Below are positions 40,448 through 49,192 of a DNA stretch of 64,000 nucleotides, in pieces (within the stretch, counting starts at the first letter, position 1; each line of letters begins with the position of its first letter). The position numbers and the translations under genes were made by a program. The DNA comes from Streptomyces sp. CHD11 (GTDB lineage: Bacteria; Actinomycetota; Actinomycetes; Streptomycetales; Streptomycetaceae): positions 1-64,000 of the forward strand of contig NZ_JABTTS010000015.1 in assembly GCF_018638295.1 (NCBI RefSeq). The letters run 5' to 3'. The notes under the pieces are model-generated. The model ran no database searches. It worked only from the letters and a program-made list of their open reading frames with translations, and was not told the DNA's origin.

Positions 40448-42777
40448 CGTTCCCTCCCCTCCCGGCCGCCCGCGGTGAGGGGCAGCCGGAGGTGGACCGT
40501 GTCCGCGGGCCCGGTGGTCAGGGCGCCCTCCAGCACCGCGAGCCGGGCCGCCAGCCGCTCCCGTACGGCCGGGTGGGCGGCGGGTGCGATCCCGGTGGCC
40601 GTGATCGTCAACGTATCCTCCGCGGTGTCGAGTTCCAGTACCGCGGGCTGGTCGTCGCCGGTGGCGAGAAGGGTCTCGGCGGCGTGGTAGGCGGCCAGGT
40701 CGACGGCGCTGGGCAGGTGTTCCGGTACCCGGTCGGTGAGGTGTATCCGCACCTCGCGGCCGGTGGCCCGGCACTGGCGGGCGAGCAGGTCCAGCGCCTG
40801 GAGGGTGGGCTGGGGGCGCAGTTCACGTTCCGCCTCGCCGTCCCGGACGGTGTCGAGGAGGGCGCGCATCGCCGCCAGCGCCTCGCGGGCGCGTTCCGCG
40901 GTCGCGTCCAGCCGGCCCGCCTCCGCCTCCGTGACCATGGCGGCGGTGCGTGCCAGCACGGTGGTCTCCAGCCCGCCGGCGATCCGGCGGCGCTCCGCCC
41001 AGGCGTCCCGGACGGCTTCCTCGGTCCAGGCGGCGAGGCGTCTGTCCGCGCTGCCCCGGGCGGCCCGCTTCCGGCGGCCGCGCAGGGCTCCGTACCCGTG
41101 GGCCGCGCCGGCCGCCAGGGCCGCCCCGGCCGCCGCCCCCGCGGCGACCGCCCAGCCGGGCAGCGTCGCACCCCGGTCCAGTACGGCGGCGGTGAGGGCA
41201 GCCGCGTGCACCACCGCGGCGGCGGCCGTGAGGAGCAGCCGCGGGCGCCGGTGTCCGGCGGCAGGCCCTTCGAGCGCACCGGGGCGGTGTCCGGCCGCCG
41301 GGCCGGTCGCGTGGACGGCGAGGGCGGCGCAGGTGGCCAGCATGCTCAGGGCGGGCGGCAGGAGGACCGTCCCGTCGTAGTCGCCCGCCGCCATCGCCAC
41401 CGGCCAGAGCGCGGCCAGCGCGAACAGGACTCCGTGGGCGGTGCCCGGTGCCCGGCGCAACCACAGCAGGGTGACCGCCTGCGCGGCGGCCAGCAGTGCG
41501 AAGAGCACACCGGCCGACACATGCGACCCCGTCGGGGTGCTCTCCGCCCGGATGACCAGCACCGGCAGCAGCGGCTGCAGGAGGAGTCCGGCGGCCGCCG
41601 CCGTCTGCGCCACGCGGTAGCCGCGCGGACCGGACCGCTCCACCGGGGCGGCGCTGCGGCCGGGCAGCTCCGCGCGCACCTCCCAGCCGCCCTCCGCCGT
41701 CGGGCCGGTGGTCAGGGTGCCGCCCGCCTCCCGTGCCCGGGACCGCAGGAAGCCCTGCCCGCGTCCACCGCCGAGGCCCGCGCCGTGCGCCGGTGTGCCG
41801 GGGAGCGGCGCGCCGCTGGTGACCACGACGTCCGTACGGTCGTCGCCGTACCGGCACAGCACCCGTGTGGGCGCGCCGGGGGCGTACCGTGCCACGTTGG
41901 TCAGCGCCTCGCGCACGATGCCGTACGCCGCTTCCGCGACGGTGCCGTCCGGCAACGGGTCGATCTCGCAGTCCACCCGCTGGTCGAGGCGCCGGAACCC
42001 GGCGACCAGGTCGAGCAGCCGTTCCTGAGGTGACGGCAGGTCCTCGCCCGAGGGCGCCGGGGCCCGTACCGCGCCGAGCGCCCGGGTGACCTCGTGACCG
42101 GTGTCGACGGCGAACCGCAGTGCTTCGTCGGCGAGTTCGGGGCGGCGGTCACGCAGGCCCAGGGCGGCGCCCGCCGTGACCACCACGGCCGTCAGATGGT
42201 GGGCGCTGACGTCGTGCAACTCCCTCTCCATACGCCGCCGTTCGACCGCAGGGAGCCGGTGGCGCTCGGACTCGGCCCGCTTCAGCCGCCGTTCGGACGC
42301 CTGCCGGGCGCGGCGGGCGCGCCGGGCGAGCAGTCCGGCGCCGCAGGCAGTGGCGTACAGCAGGGCGGTGAGCACCAGGTCGAGACCGTCGCGGTCGCTG
42401 ACCCCGTGCAGGGTGACCCCGTACAGCAGCTGCCAGAGCGCGAGGGTCACCACGCACAACACGGCGGTGAAGGTGTCGCGTTCGGTGACCACGGTGAACA
42501 GGGCGAGCGCGACACCCGCCGTACCGAACACCGCCGTCGCCCCGGCGGGCAGCGGTCCGGCGCCCAGGGCGCACGCGGCGGCGACCAGGACGAGGGTGGT
42601 GACCGGGCGGGCGCGGCGCAGGAGGAGCACGGCCGTGACGGTGCCGGCCACCAGCGCCGCCACGAGCAGGGCGAACGCGGTCGGGACATTCCCGCGCACC
42701 AGTGCCGCCCCCGGCCACACCAGGGCCTGGGCACACAGCAGCAGGACCGGGAGCAGCCGGTCGTCGATTCGCTTCAT
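40444..42777 (-). CDS. Sensor histidine kinase with a second, degenerate kinase module
   Basis: A 777-residue protein, about twice the usual length. The first half has ~5 membrane helices, then the phospho-acceptor ERELHDVSAHHLTAVVVTAG (His188) and a GHKL ATPase (EALTNVARYA; AGLGGGRGQGFLRSRAREAG). A second membrane region follows (about residues 390-540), then a second HisKA_3-like helix RRRIAGGLETTVLARTAAM. There the His position is Glu (about residue 604) and the ATPase core is very degraded. So the protein looks like an internal fusion of two kinases, one active and one pseudo-kinase. It is coupled to the downstream regulator. Confidence 0.9.
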   Translation of the reverse strand: MKRIDDRLLPVLLLCAQALVWPGAALVRGNVPTAFALLVAALVAGTVTAVLLLRRARPVTTLVLVAAACALGAGPLPAGATAVFGTAGVALALFTVVTERDTFTAVLCVVTLALWQLLYGVTLHGVSDRDGLDLVLTALLYATACGAGLLARRARRARQASERRLKRAESERHRLPAVERRRMERELHDVSAHHLTAVVVTAGAALGLRDRRPELADEALRFAVDTGHEVTRALGAVRAPAPSGEDLPSPQERLLDLVAGFRRLDQRVDCEIDPLPDGTVAEAAYGIVREALTNVARYAPGAPTRVLCRYGDDRTDVVVTSGAPLPGTPAHGAGLGGGRGQGFLRSRAREAGGTLTTGPTAEGGWEVRAELPGRSAAPVERSGPRGYRVAQTAAAAGLLLQPLLPVLVIRAESTPTGSHVSAGVLFALLAAAQAVTLLWLRRAPGTAHGVLFALAALWPVAMAAGDYDGTVLLPPALSMLATCAALAVHATGPAAGHRPGALEGPAAGHRRPRLLLTAAAAVVHAAALTAAVLDRGATLPGWAVAAGAAAGAALAAGAAHGYGALRGRRKRAARGSADRRLAAWTEEAVRDAWAERRRIAGGLETTVLARTAAMVTEAEAGRLDATAERAREALAAMRALLDTVRDGEAERELRPQPTLQALDLLARQCRATGREVRIHLTDRVPEHLPSAVDLAAYHAAETLLATGDDQPAVLELDTAEDTLTITATGIAPAAHPAVRERLAARLAVLEGALTTGPADTVHLRLPLTAGGREGRER

Positions 42778-43076
42778 GATGGGCCAAGGCTATGGCCGCG
42801 GACGGGCGCTCCGGCTCCGGCTGGAGGGGGATTCCGTCCTCTTACCTGGGTTGGAGACGGGAGGCGGGTGGACGACCGGCGGGCCTTCTCCATCTCCGGT
42901 TCAAGACGGTGATCCTCCCTCGGCCCGAGGACCGCGGGCCGCCTTGTCCATAGGCTCGATCACATCGGGAAGGCGGTACCGACGGCGGCAACGCCCGCCG
43001 GACGCCCTTGCGTTCCATCCGGCGGGCGGGTGCACCGCACCCGCTGCCCACCACACACATCCCAGGAGGAAATCCC

Positions 43077-43550
43077 ATGTCCAAGCGCATTCTCGTCTCG
43101 TCGCTCGTCGCCGTCGCCGTCGTGGGCGGGGTGGCCGCCGGCGGCTTCGCGATGGCCGCCTCGTCCGACACGGAGCCGACCGTGAAGAAGACGGAGCCGA
43201 CCGTGGAGAACACCACGGTCCGCTACGTCGCCCCGTCCGGCACCGCCGCGGGCTCGCTCACCTTCACCGCGGACACGAGCGACGACTCCGGCATCCAGGG
43301 CCTCAAGGCCGTCGCCTGGCCCGCGCGTTCGAAGCTCGACCCGACCGAGGCGGAGATGCTGCACGTGGACAGCGCCACCTGCAGCCCCACCACGGACGCC
43401 ACCTCCCGCTGCACCTACACGCTGAAGGTGACGCGGGAGGAGGCGGCCGACCTGGACAAGGGAACCTGGTACGTCTCGGTGCTGGCGACGGCGAAGGACG
43501 GCGGCACGGCGTTCGTGCCGCGCGCCGCCACGGCCGAGCTCACCGGCTGA
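43077..43550 (+). CDS. Small secreted protein
   Basis: A 157-residue exported protein. The signal peptide (RILVSSLVAVAVVGGVAAGG) ends near AMAASS. The mature part is beta-rich with two Cys (TCSPTTDATSRCTY), probably a disulfide, and resembles an Ig-like domain. AGGAGG precedes the ATG. It is not in a clear operon and has its own terminator. DUF-type secreted proteins of this form occur in Streptomyces; I know no role. Confidence 0.75.
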   Translation: MSKRILVSSLVAVAVVGGVAAGGFAMAASSDTEPTVKKTEPTVENTTVRYVAPSGTAAGSLTFTADTSDDSGIQGLKAVAWPARSKLDPTEAEMLHVDSATCSPTTDATSRCTYTLKVTREEAADLDKGTWYVSVLATAKDGGTAFVPRAATAELTG

Positions 43551-43596
43551 TCCGCCCGGTCCCCGGGCGGCCCAGCCCGGTTCCCGTCAGCCCCGG

Positions 43597-43618
43597 CCCT
43601 CGCACGGGTGTGCGAGGG
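43597..43618. terminator. Terminator between convergent genes
   Basis: CCCTCGCAC pairs with GTGCGAGGG across a 4-nt loop, directly next to the stop of the oxidoreductase gene. Confidence 0.65.
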
Positions 43619-44884
43619 TCAGGCCGCTGCCTCGGCCGCCGGATCCTTCGGGCCCGCCGCAGGAGCCCCGCCGGTCCCGGGCGCCTCGGCGGCCCCGGGG
43701 GCGGAGGTCCGTACGACGCGGCGCCGGGTCGGCATGCCGAGCGTCGGGTGGGCCACGCCCCAGGCGGCGCCCTTGCAGACGAGTTCCTTGTAGAGGGCGG
43801 CGAGCCGTCCGGTCAGGGCCGTGTCGACCGCGCGGTCGTCGGCGGTGACGTACTGGATGAGTCCTTCCTTGCGGCCCAGCGAGATGCACTGGTTGAAGTA
43901 GCGGATCGGTACGTTCGGGAGCTTCCCCCCGGTCAGTCGTGCCGCGATGGCGTCGGCCGCCTGCCACGCGGTGGGGACACCCGAGGCGCACGACATCCGC
44001 AGCGGTTTGTCACCGGGGCCCGTCACCATGGCCGCGTCGCCGATGGCGTACACCTCGGGGTGCGAGACGGAGCGCATGGTCGCGTCGACCACGATCTGCC
44101 CGGCGCCGGTGGTCTCCAGGGCGGTGGCCCGCGCGATCGGGTGGACGGCGAAACCGGTGGTCCACACGGTGAGCGCGGCCGGGAGGGACGTGCCGTCTGC
44201 GGTCGTGACACGGTCGGCCCCGACGGCGGTGACGTCGGCGCCCTCGTGCACGGTGACACCGAGTCCGTCGACGACCTTGCGCAGATGCCGGCGTCCCTTG
44301 GGGGAGAGCCAGTCGCCGAGGCCGCCGCGCACCGCGAGGGCGACATCGAGGTCCGGGCGGGCCTCGGCGAACTCGGTCGCGGCCTCCAGGCCGGTGAGAC
44401 CGCCGCCGACCACGAGAACGGGCTGCCCGGCGTCCAGGCGGGCGAGCCGCTCGCGCACCCGGAGTGCTCCGGGGCGGCCCGCGATCTCGTGGGCGTGCTC
44501 GGCGGTGCCGGGGACGCCCTGGTCGGTCCAGCGGCTGCCGAGGGCGTACACGAGGGTGTCGTACTCCAACTCGACGACGCCGTCGCCGTCCGCGTCCGTG
44601 TCCGTGCCCGCGTCCCTGACGGTGACGGTCCTGCGGTCGACGTCGACGCCGGTGACCTGCGCGAGCCTCAGTCCCACTCCGGTGCCCGCGAGCATGTCGG
44701 CGAGGGGCCGGCGCTTCAGCTCCCGCCCGGCCGCCAGCTCGTGGTTGCGGACGCGCTCGACGAAGTCGGGCTCGGCGTTGACGAGGGTGAGGGAGACGTC
44801 CTCGCGGCGCAGCCGCCTGGCCAGGCGGCCGGCGGCGGACGCTCCGGTGTAGCCGGCGCCGAGGACGATGATGCGGTGCTGCAT
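43619..44884 (-). CDS. NAD(P)H/FAD oxidoreductase (NDH-2-like)
   Basis: A 421-residue flavoprotein. FAD-binding GxGxxG is at the N-terminus (IIVLGAGYTGASAAGRLARR). The NAD-binding Rossmann motif is VLVVGGGLTGLEAATEFAEA, and the FAD motif YAIGDAAMV lies before the C-terminal part. This is the layout of type II NADH dehydrogenases and related disulfide-reductase-like enzymes. The last ~40 residues are a disordered Ala/Pro tail, with no membrane helix. It lies immediately downstream of the ECF41 sigma gene on the same strand. Confidence 0.92.
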   Translation of the reverse strand: MQHRIIVLGAGYTGASAAGRLARRLRREDVSLTLVNAEPDFVERVRNHELAAGRELKRRPLADMLAGTGVGLRLAQVTGVDVDRRTVTVRDAGTDTDADGDGVVELEYDTLVYALGSRWTDQGVPGTAEHAHEIAGRPGALRVRERLARLDAGQPVLVVGGGLTGLEAATEFAEARPDLDVALAVRGGLGDWLSPKGRRHLRKVVDGLGVTVHEGADVTAVGADRVTTADGTSLPAALTVWTTGFAVHPIARATALETTGAGQIVVDATMRSVSHPEVYAIGDAAMVTGPGDKPLRMSCASGVPTAWQAADAIAARLTGGKLPNVPIRYFNQCISLGRKEGLIQYVTADDRAVDTALTGRLAALYKELVCKGAAWGVAHPTLGMPTRRRVVRTSAPGAAEAPGTGGAPAAGPKDPAAEAAA

Positions 44885-44976
44885 GGCCTGCTCCTGTCGT
44901 CTGCGGGTTCGCCCCTTGAACCGGGCAGCCCGCCGTTTCCTGACAGGGATGAAATGTGATGTGCGTCACACACCGG

Positions 44977-45921
44977 TCAGAACGCGTGGAGCAGGGGTTC
45001 GCCGTGCTCGCCGGCGGCCCAGCGCTCGGTCACGCGCTCGAGCTTGTCCGGGTTGGCCTGGCTGCGGATGCCGGCGATGCCGTCGGCGGTCACCTCCAGG
45101 CAGATGACGCCGACGACCCGGCCGTCGACGACCGCCACGAGCGCGGGGCCGCCGTTGGCGGTCGTCGCGTAGATCCCCGGCGAGCCGCCGACCAGGGCAC
45201 GCTTGGCCTTGCCCGGGGTGAACAGACCGCGCATGAACGTGGCGACCGCGAGCGCGCCCTCGAACGCCTTGGCGCGCGCCGGGACCTTCCCGCCGCCGTC
45301 ACCGACCGCGACGGCGTCCTCGGTGAGCAGCCGGACCAGCGGCTCGGTCCGCCCGCTGGCGGCGGCCGCGAGGAACTCCTCGACGACCCGCCGGGCGGCG
45401 TCCCCGTCGATGTCCGTACGGGCCCTGCCCTGTGCGAGGTGCCGCTTGGCGCGGTGGAGGATCTGCTGGCTGGCGGCCTCGGTGAGGTCGAGGATCTCCG
45501 CGATCTCCCGGTGCGGGTAGTCGAACGCCTCCCGCAGCACGTACACCGCCCGCTCGTTCGGCGCGAGCCGCTCCAGCAGGACGAGGACCGCGTACGACAC
45601 CGACTCACGCTGTTCGGCGGTGTCGGCGGGGCCGAGCATCGGGTCCCCGGCGATCAGCGGTTCGGGGAGCCACTGGCCCACATAGGTCTCGCGCCGCGCA
45701 CGGGCGGAGGTGAGCTGGTTGAGGCACACGTTGGTGAGCACCTTCGTCAGCCACGCCTCGGGGACCCGGACACGCCCGACATCGGCGGCCTGCCATCGCA
45801 GGAACGTCTCCTGCACGGCGTCCTCGGCCTCGCTCGCGGACCCGAGCAGCCGGTAGGCGATGGCCTCCAGACGGGGCCTGGAGACCATGAACCGCTCCAC
45901 GTCGCGCGCACTCAGGGCCAT
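44977..45921 (-). CDS. sigJ: ECF41-type sigma factor (SigJ-like)
   Basis: A 314-residue protein. It has the sigma2 region (RLEAIAYRLLGSASEAEDAV), the sigma4 region (LAPNERAVYVLREAFDYPHR) and a C-terminal SnoaL-like extension with the ECF41 hallmarks DGGGK and NPDKL. ECF41 factors lack a separate anti-sigma; the extension regulates them. They typically control a neighbouring COE gene (carboxymuconolactone decarboxylase, oxidoreductase or epimerase). Here the downstream flavoprotein is the likely target. The ATG start fits the family start. Confidence 0.93.
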   Translation of the reverse strand: MALSARDVERFMVSRPRLEAIAYRLLGSASEAEDAVQETFLRWQAADVGRVRVPEAWLTKVLTNVCLNQLTSARARRETYVGQWLPEPLIAGDPMLGPADTAEQRESVSYAVLVLLERLAPNERAVYVLREAFDYPHREIAEILDLTEAASQQILHRAKRHLAQGRARTDIDGDAARRVVEEFLAAAASGRTEPLVRLLTEDAVAVGDGGGKVPARAKAFEGALAVATFMRGLFTPGKAKRALVGGSPGIYATTANGGPALVAVVDGRVVGVICLEVTADGIAGIRSQANPDKLERVTERWAAGEHGEPLLHAF

Positions 45922-46077
45922 GCCCGGATCCTAACTCCGGCGGCGCGGGCGGGCCGTGGGAGACCCGGAGGGCGGTCCGGCGCGCATGCTCCCGGGCCGG
46001 TGCCGGGACGCTGTCGGTGAACCTCGTGGGGCCGCCGTCCGGCACCGGTGTCGGGGGCGGGCACCCCCGGCCGGGCG

Positions 46078-46290
46078 TCAGGCGCCGCTGTCCTCGGCCA
46101 GGGTGTGGGCGACGAGGGCGCCCGCGTGGCCGTGGCCCAGGCCGTGCTCGGTCTTGAGCCAGGCGACGAGCTCCATGTGCCGGGTCAGCGGCGACGCGCG
46201 GAGGAGGTCCTTCCACTCCGTGACCGGACGGCCGTACTTTTTCTCGATCGACGGAAAATAGCTCGCGGGGCCCTTCGCCTGTGCGGTCAT
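46078..46290 (-). CDS. DUF4287-family small protein
   Basis: A 70-residue protein: MTAQAKGPASYFPSIEKKYG, then PVTEWKDLLRASPLTRHMEL and a helix with KTEHGLGHGHAGALVAH. This is the DUF4287 fold, seen alone or fused to DUF1801-like domains. Role unknown. I chose the internal ATG after GAAGGAG. Single gene between the sigma factor and the sugar-binding lipoprotein. Confidence 0.85.
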   Translation of the reverse strand: MTAQAKGPASYFPSIEKKYGRPVTEWKDLLRASPLTRHMELVAWLKTEHGLGHGHAGALVAHTLAEDSGA

Positions 46291-46421
46291 GCCGGCCGCT
46301 CCTTCTCTCGCTCGCGCTGTGGTCTCGTCAGGGATGACCGGCGGACGCGGCGGAAGTGATCGCGGCGGGGGTGTTACCCCCGCCACACCGCCGCGGACGG
46401 GCGCGGTTCAGGAGGTGAGGC

Positions 46422-47558
46422 TCAGGAGGTGAGGCCGATCTCCGCGCAGGCGTCCGCGTAGTCCGCGGTGCAGATGTCCCGGACGGTGTAGACGCCGTCC
46501 TCGAGCACCGTGTCCTCGATGTTCTCCTTGGTGAGCGCCACGACCGGGACCAGCATCGCCGGGATGTCCTTCCGCGTGGGGCTGTCGATACGGTCCCGGG
46601 CCAGCGCGTCGAACTGGATCGAGCGCTGCTGCACCTTGGCCACCGCCATGTCGGCGGCCCCCGTGGCCTCCAGCAGGAACGACTTGTACACCGTCATGTG
46701 CTGGGTGCCCGCCACGACCCGCTGCACCGCCGCGAGATCCGCGTCCTGCCCGGTCACCGGCGGCAGATCCGTCACCCCGGCGTCCTCGAGCGTCTCGATG
46801 ACGGCGCCGGCCATACCGTCGTTCGCGGAGTAGACGGCGGCGACGTTGCCGGCGCCGACCTCCTTGATCGCCTCGCGCATGTTCCTCGCGGCGACCTCGG
46901 GCAGCCACTTCTCGGTGTCGTAGGTCTTGGCTATGCGGACCTTGCCCTCCAGTTCGCTGAGCGCGCCCTTCCTGAACAGCGCCGTGTTCGGGTCGGCGGG
47001 CTCACCGTTCATCATGACGACCTCGCTGGTCTTGGCGTCGTCGCCGAGCGCGGTCACGAGGGAGCGGCCCTGTACCTGGCCGACGAGTTCGTTGTCGTGC
47101 GAGACGTACGCGTCGATCGGACCCTCGGCCAGACGGTCGTAGGCGATGACGGGGATGTCCGCCTCCTTGGCCTTCCGCACGGCCGGCGCGATGGCCTTGG
47201 CGTCCACCGCGTCCACCAGGACCACGTCGACGCGGTCGGCGATCATCTGCTCGAACTGCTCGCTCTGCCGGTCCTCGCTGCCCTCGGCGTTCGCGTAGAC
47301 GACCGTGCCCTGCTTGTTGGTGAGGGAGGAGATCCGGTCCCTGATGAGCGGATAGTCGAACTTCTCGAAACGTGCCGTGTCCGTGTCCGGCAGCAGCAGA
47401 CCCACGGTGATGTCGTAGGTCTTGGCCTTCGGCTCCGCCCCGTCCTCGGTCGCGCCCAGGGCCCCGCAGCCGGTCAGCGCGAGGGCCGACAGCGTGGCGG
47501 TCGCCAGCAGGACGCGGCGGCGCGGGGTCAAACGGGCATGCATGGTACGGGAGTTCAC
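46422..47558 (-). CDS. Sugar ABC-transporter substrate-binding lipoprotein (XylF-like)
   Basis: A 378-residue lipoprotein. Signal peptide with lipobox LALTGCGAL. The two-lobed periplasmic-binding fold shows ITVGLLLPDTDTARFEKFDY, ADIPVIAYDRL and AGAVIETLEDAGVTDLPP, and ends with a Cys pair (DICTADYADACAE). It resembles XylF/ribose-type binding proteins. No permease or ATPase gene lies beside it, so it may serve a remote transporter. The GTG start follows GGAAGG. An in-frame ATG five codons later is an alternative. Confidence 0.88.
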   Translation of the reverse strand: MNSRTMHARLTPRRRVLLATATLSALALTGCGALGATEDGAEPKAKTYDITVGLLLPDTDTARFEKFDYPLIRDRISSLTNKQGTVVYANAEGSEDRQSEQFEQMIADRVDVVLVDAVDAKAIAPAVRKAKEADIPVIAYDRLAEGPIDAYVSHDNELVGQVQGRSLVTALGDDAKTSEVVMMNGEPADPNTALFRKGALSELEGKVRIAKTYDTEKWLPEVAARNMREAIKEVGAGNVAAVYSANDGMAGAVIETLEDAGVTDLPPVTGQDADLAAVQRVVAGTQHMTVYKSFLLEATGAADMAVAKVQQRSIQFDALARDRIDSPTRKDIPAMLVPVVALTKENIEDTVLEDGVYTVRDICTADYADACAEIGLTS

Positions 47559-47860
47559 GTGGAATGCCTTCCGGGCGGACGTACGGCGTGGGCGGCCGAG
47601 TGGCTGGACAGCCAACGCGGCACCTGAGGGAACGTCAAGGTCGACTTCCGGCCACACCCGGGTTGTTGATGAGCGGTGTGTCCGTTGTGCGGTGGTGCGG
47701 CACACACGCTCACGACCTTCTCGCGCGGCACGCCGGGAATGTGCGCAGGAGAGGCACACGGGCTGCACACAGTGGGGCGTGGGCCTGGCTAGCGTGGCTG
47801 TCCCTGCTCCGTACCGGCATCTTCCGGGCGGCCGGTACGACAACCCCAGGAAGACAGCGG
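47559..47860. other. 302-bp divergent intergenic region
   Basis: It separates the binding lipoprotein from the zinc-ribbon gene and must hold both promoters. I see no strong palindrome or clear consensus promoter. Confidence 0.4.
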
Positions 47861-48775
47861 ATGGACTACTGCTCCACATGCCGCCGGCATCTGAACGGCG
47901 CCCTGGTCTGCCCCGGCTGCGGCGCCTACGCACCCGACATCGCGCCCGGCGTCATCGGCGGCCGGACCGTGCCCGGTACGGCGACCACCGAGGTCGGGCC
48001 CGCCGCCGTCACGGCGCCCGGCTCCCCGGCCGCCCCTGGGCCCGTCCGGGGGCGGCCGGGCGGCGTACCGGCAGACGCGCCACTGGAGGCGCCCGGGTCC
48101 TCGGGCACCGGCCGTGCGGCGCGGCGGCGGCAACTGGCCCGCTGGAAGAAGACCCAGCGGCGTGCCCTGGTCGCCACGGCCGTGGCCCTCGTGGGCGGCG
48201 GTCTGGCCCTCACCTCGATGAACACCGGCACCGGTGACCGCACCCAGGCCACGACCGCACCCGACCTCAAGGGGCTGGGCGGCGCGACGGGCCCCGCGGA
48301 CGGCTCCGCCGCCCCGGCGTCCCCCACCGCCTCCCCGGACCGCGCGCCGCGGTCGGCCGCGGCCGACGACATTCGCCGGACGGCGGACACCCCCGCACCG
48401 GCCTCCACCGCACCGCCCCGCGCGCCCGCCGGCACCCGCACCGACGCGGCGCCCCCGCCGCGGACGGCCGCCCCGGACGCGGTCTCCCGCTCCGGCGCGC
48501 GCCCGGGAACGGGCAGGGACGGGAACGCGGACACGGGCCAGGCCCACGGCTCGGCCTCCGGCGCCGCACCCGGCCACGGCTCCGGCTCCGGCTCCGGGGC
48601 AGCCACCCGCCCCACGCCCTCGACCCCGCCCCCGGCCGCCGACGACAGCAGCGGCACCGGCACCGGCACCGGCGGCACGGACCAGGGCGAGAGCTCCCGG
48701 CCCGCCCCCGCCACCCCGCCGGCAGCCGCGCCCGACTCTTCCCGGCTCTGCCTCCTGGTGATCTGTCTCGGCTGA
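47861..48775 (+). CDS. Zinc-ribbon, single-TM protein (SCO2400-like)
   Basis: A 304-residue protein. It starts with a zinc ribbon MDYCSTCRRHLNGALVCPGC. A basic stretch (RRRQLARWKKTQRR) then precedes one membrane helix (ALVATAVALVGGGLALTSM). The remaining ~180 residues are Thr/Pro/Ala/Gly disordered, ending SSRLCLLVICLG. Streptomyces has a family with this start (SCO2400), of unknown role. The layout resembles a reduced form of the CisA-like protein in the same window. AGGAAG precedes the ATG. Confidence 0.7.
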   Translation: MDYCSTCRRHLNGALVCPGCGAYAPDIAPGVIGGRTVPGTATTEVGPAAVTAPGSPAAPGPVRGRPGGVPADAPLEAPGSSGTGRAARRRQLARWKKTQRRALVATAVALVGGGLALTSMNTGTGDRTQATTAPDLKGLGGATGPADGSAAPASPTASPDRAPRSAAADDIRRTADTPAPASTAPPRAPAGTRTDAAPPPRTAAPDAVSRSGARPGTGRDGNADTGQAHGSASGAAPGHGSGSGSGAATRPTPSTPPPAADDSSGTGTGTGGTDQGESSRPAPATPPAAAPDSSRLCLLVICLG

Positions 48776-48822
48776 CCGGGCCCCCCGCGCGCGCTGTACG
48801 GCCGCTGCGGAACAATCGGGAC

Positions 48823-49143
48823 ATGAGCATCGTCAAGATCAACGTACTCACGGTCCCGGACGAGCAGCGCGAGACGCTGGAGCGGCGGTTCGCCGCGCGG
48901 GCGGGGGCGGTGGAGAGTTCGGACGGGTTCGAGTGGTTCGAGCTGCTGCGGCCGGTCGAGGGCACCGACACCTACCTCGTGTACACCCGCTGGCGGTCCG
49001 AGGAGGACTTCCAGCGCTGGATGGAGGGCCGCGGCCAGGCCGCGCACGGCGGGGCGCAGGGCGAGAAGCCCCGCCCGGCGGCCACCGACGCCACGCTGTG
49101 GTCCTTCGAGGTGGTCCAGCAGGCCGCGCCCAGGCAGGGCTGA
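48823..49143 (+). CDS. Antibiotic biosynthesis monooxygenase (ABM)-fold protein
   Basis: A 106-residue ferredoxin-like dimeric fold. It begins MSIVKINVLTVPDEQRETLE, has GFEWFELLRPVEGTDTYLVY in the middle, and YTRWRSEEDFQRWMEG gives the family Trp. ABM-fold proteins include heme-degrading mono-oxygenases and quinone-modifying enzymes, and many are uncharacterised. No cofactor gene is adjacent. Weak ribosome site, plausible ATG. Confidence 0.88.
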   Translation: MSIVKINVLTVPDEQRETLERRFAARAGAVESSDGFEWFELLRPVEGTDTYLVYTRWRSEEDFQRWMEGRGQAAHGGAQGEKPRPAATDATLWSFEVVQQAAPRQG

Positions 49144-49192
49144 CGGCGAAGGCGCCGCTCGTCCCGTCCGGGGCCCGCCGGCCGGGGGCGGT

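Noticed and set aside
42101..44959. 952-codon open frame on the + strand across three minus-strand genes
   Set aside because: It crosses unrelated genes and intergenic DNA, is Arg/Gly-rich and has no ribosome site. Frame openness is due to GC bias.
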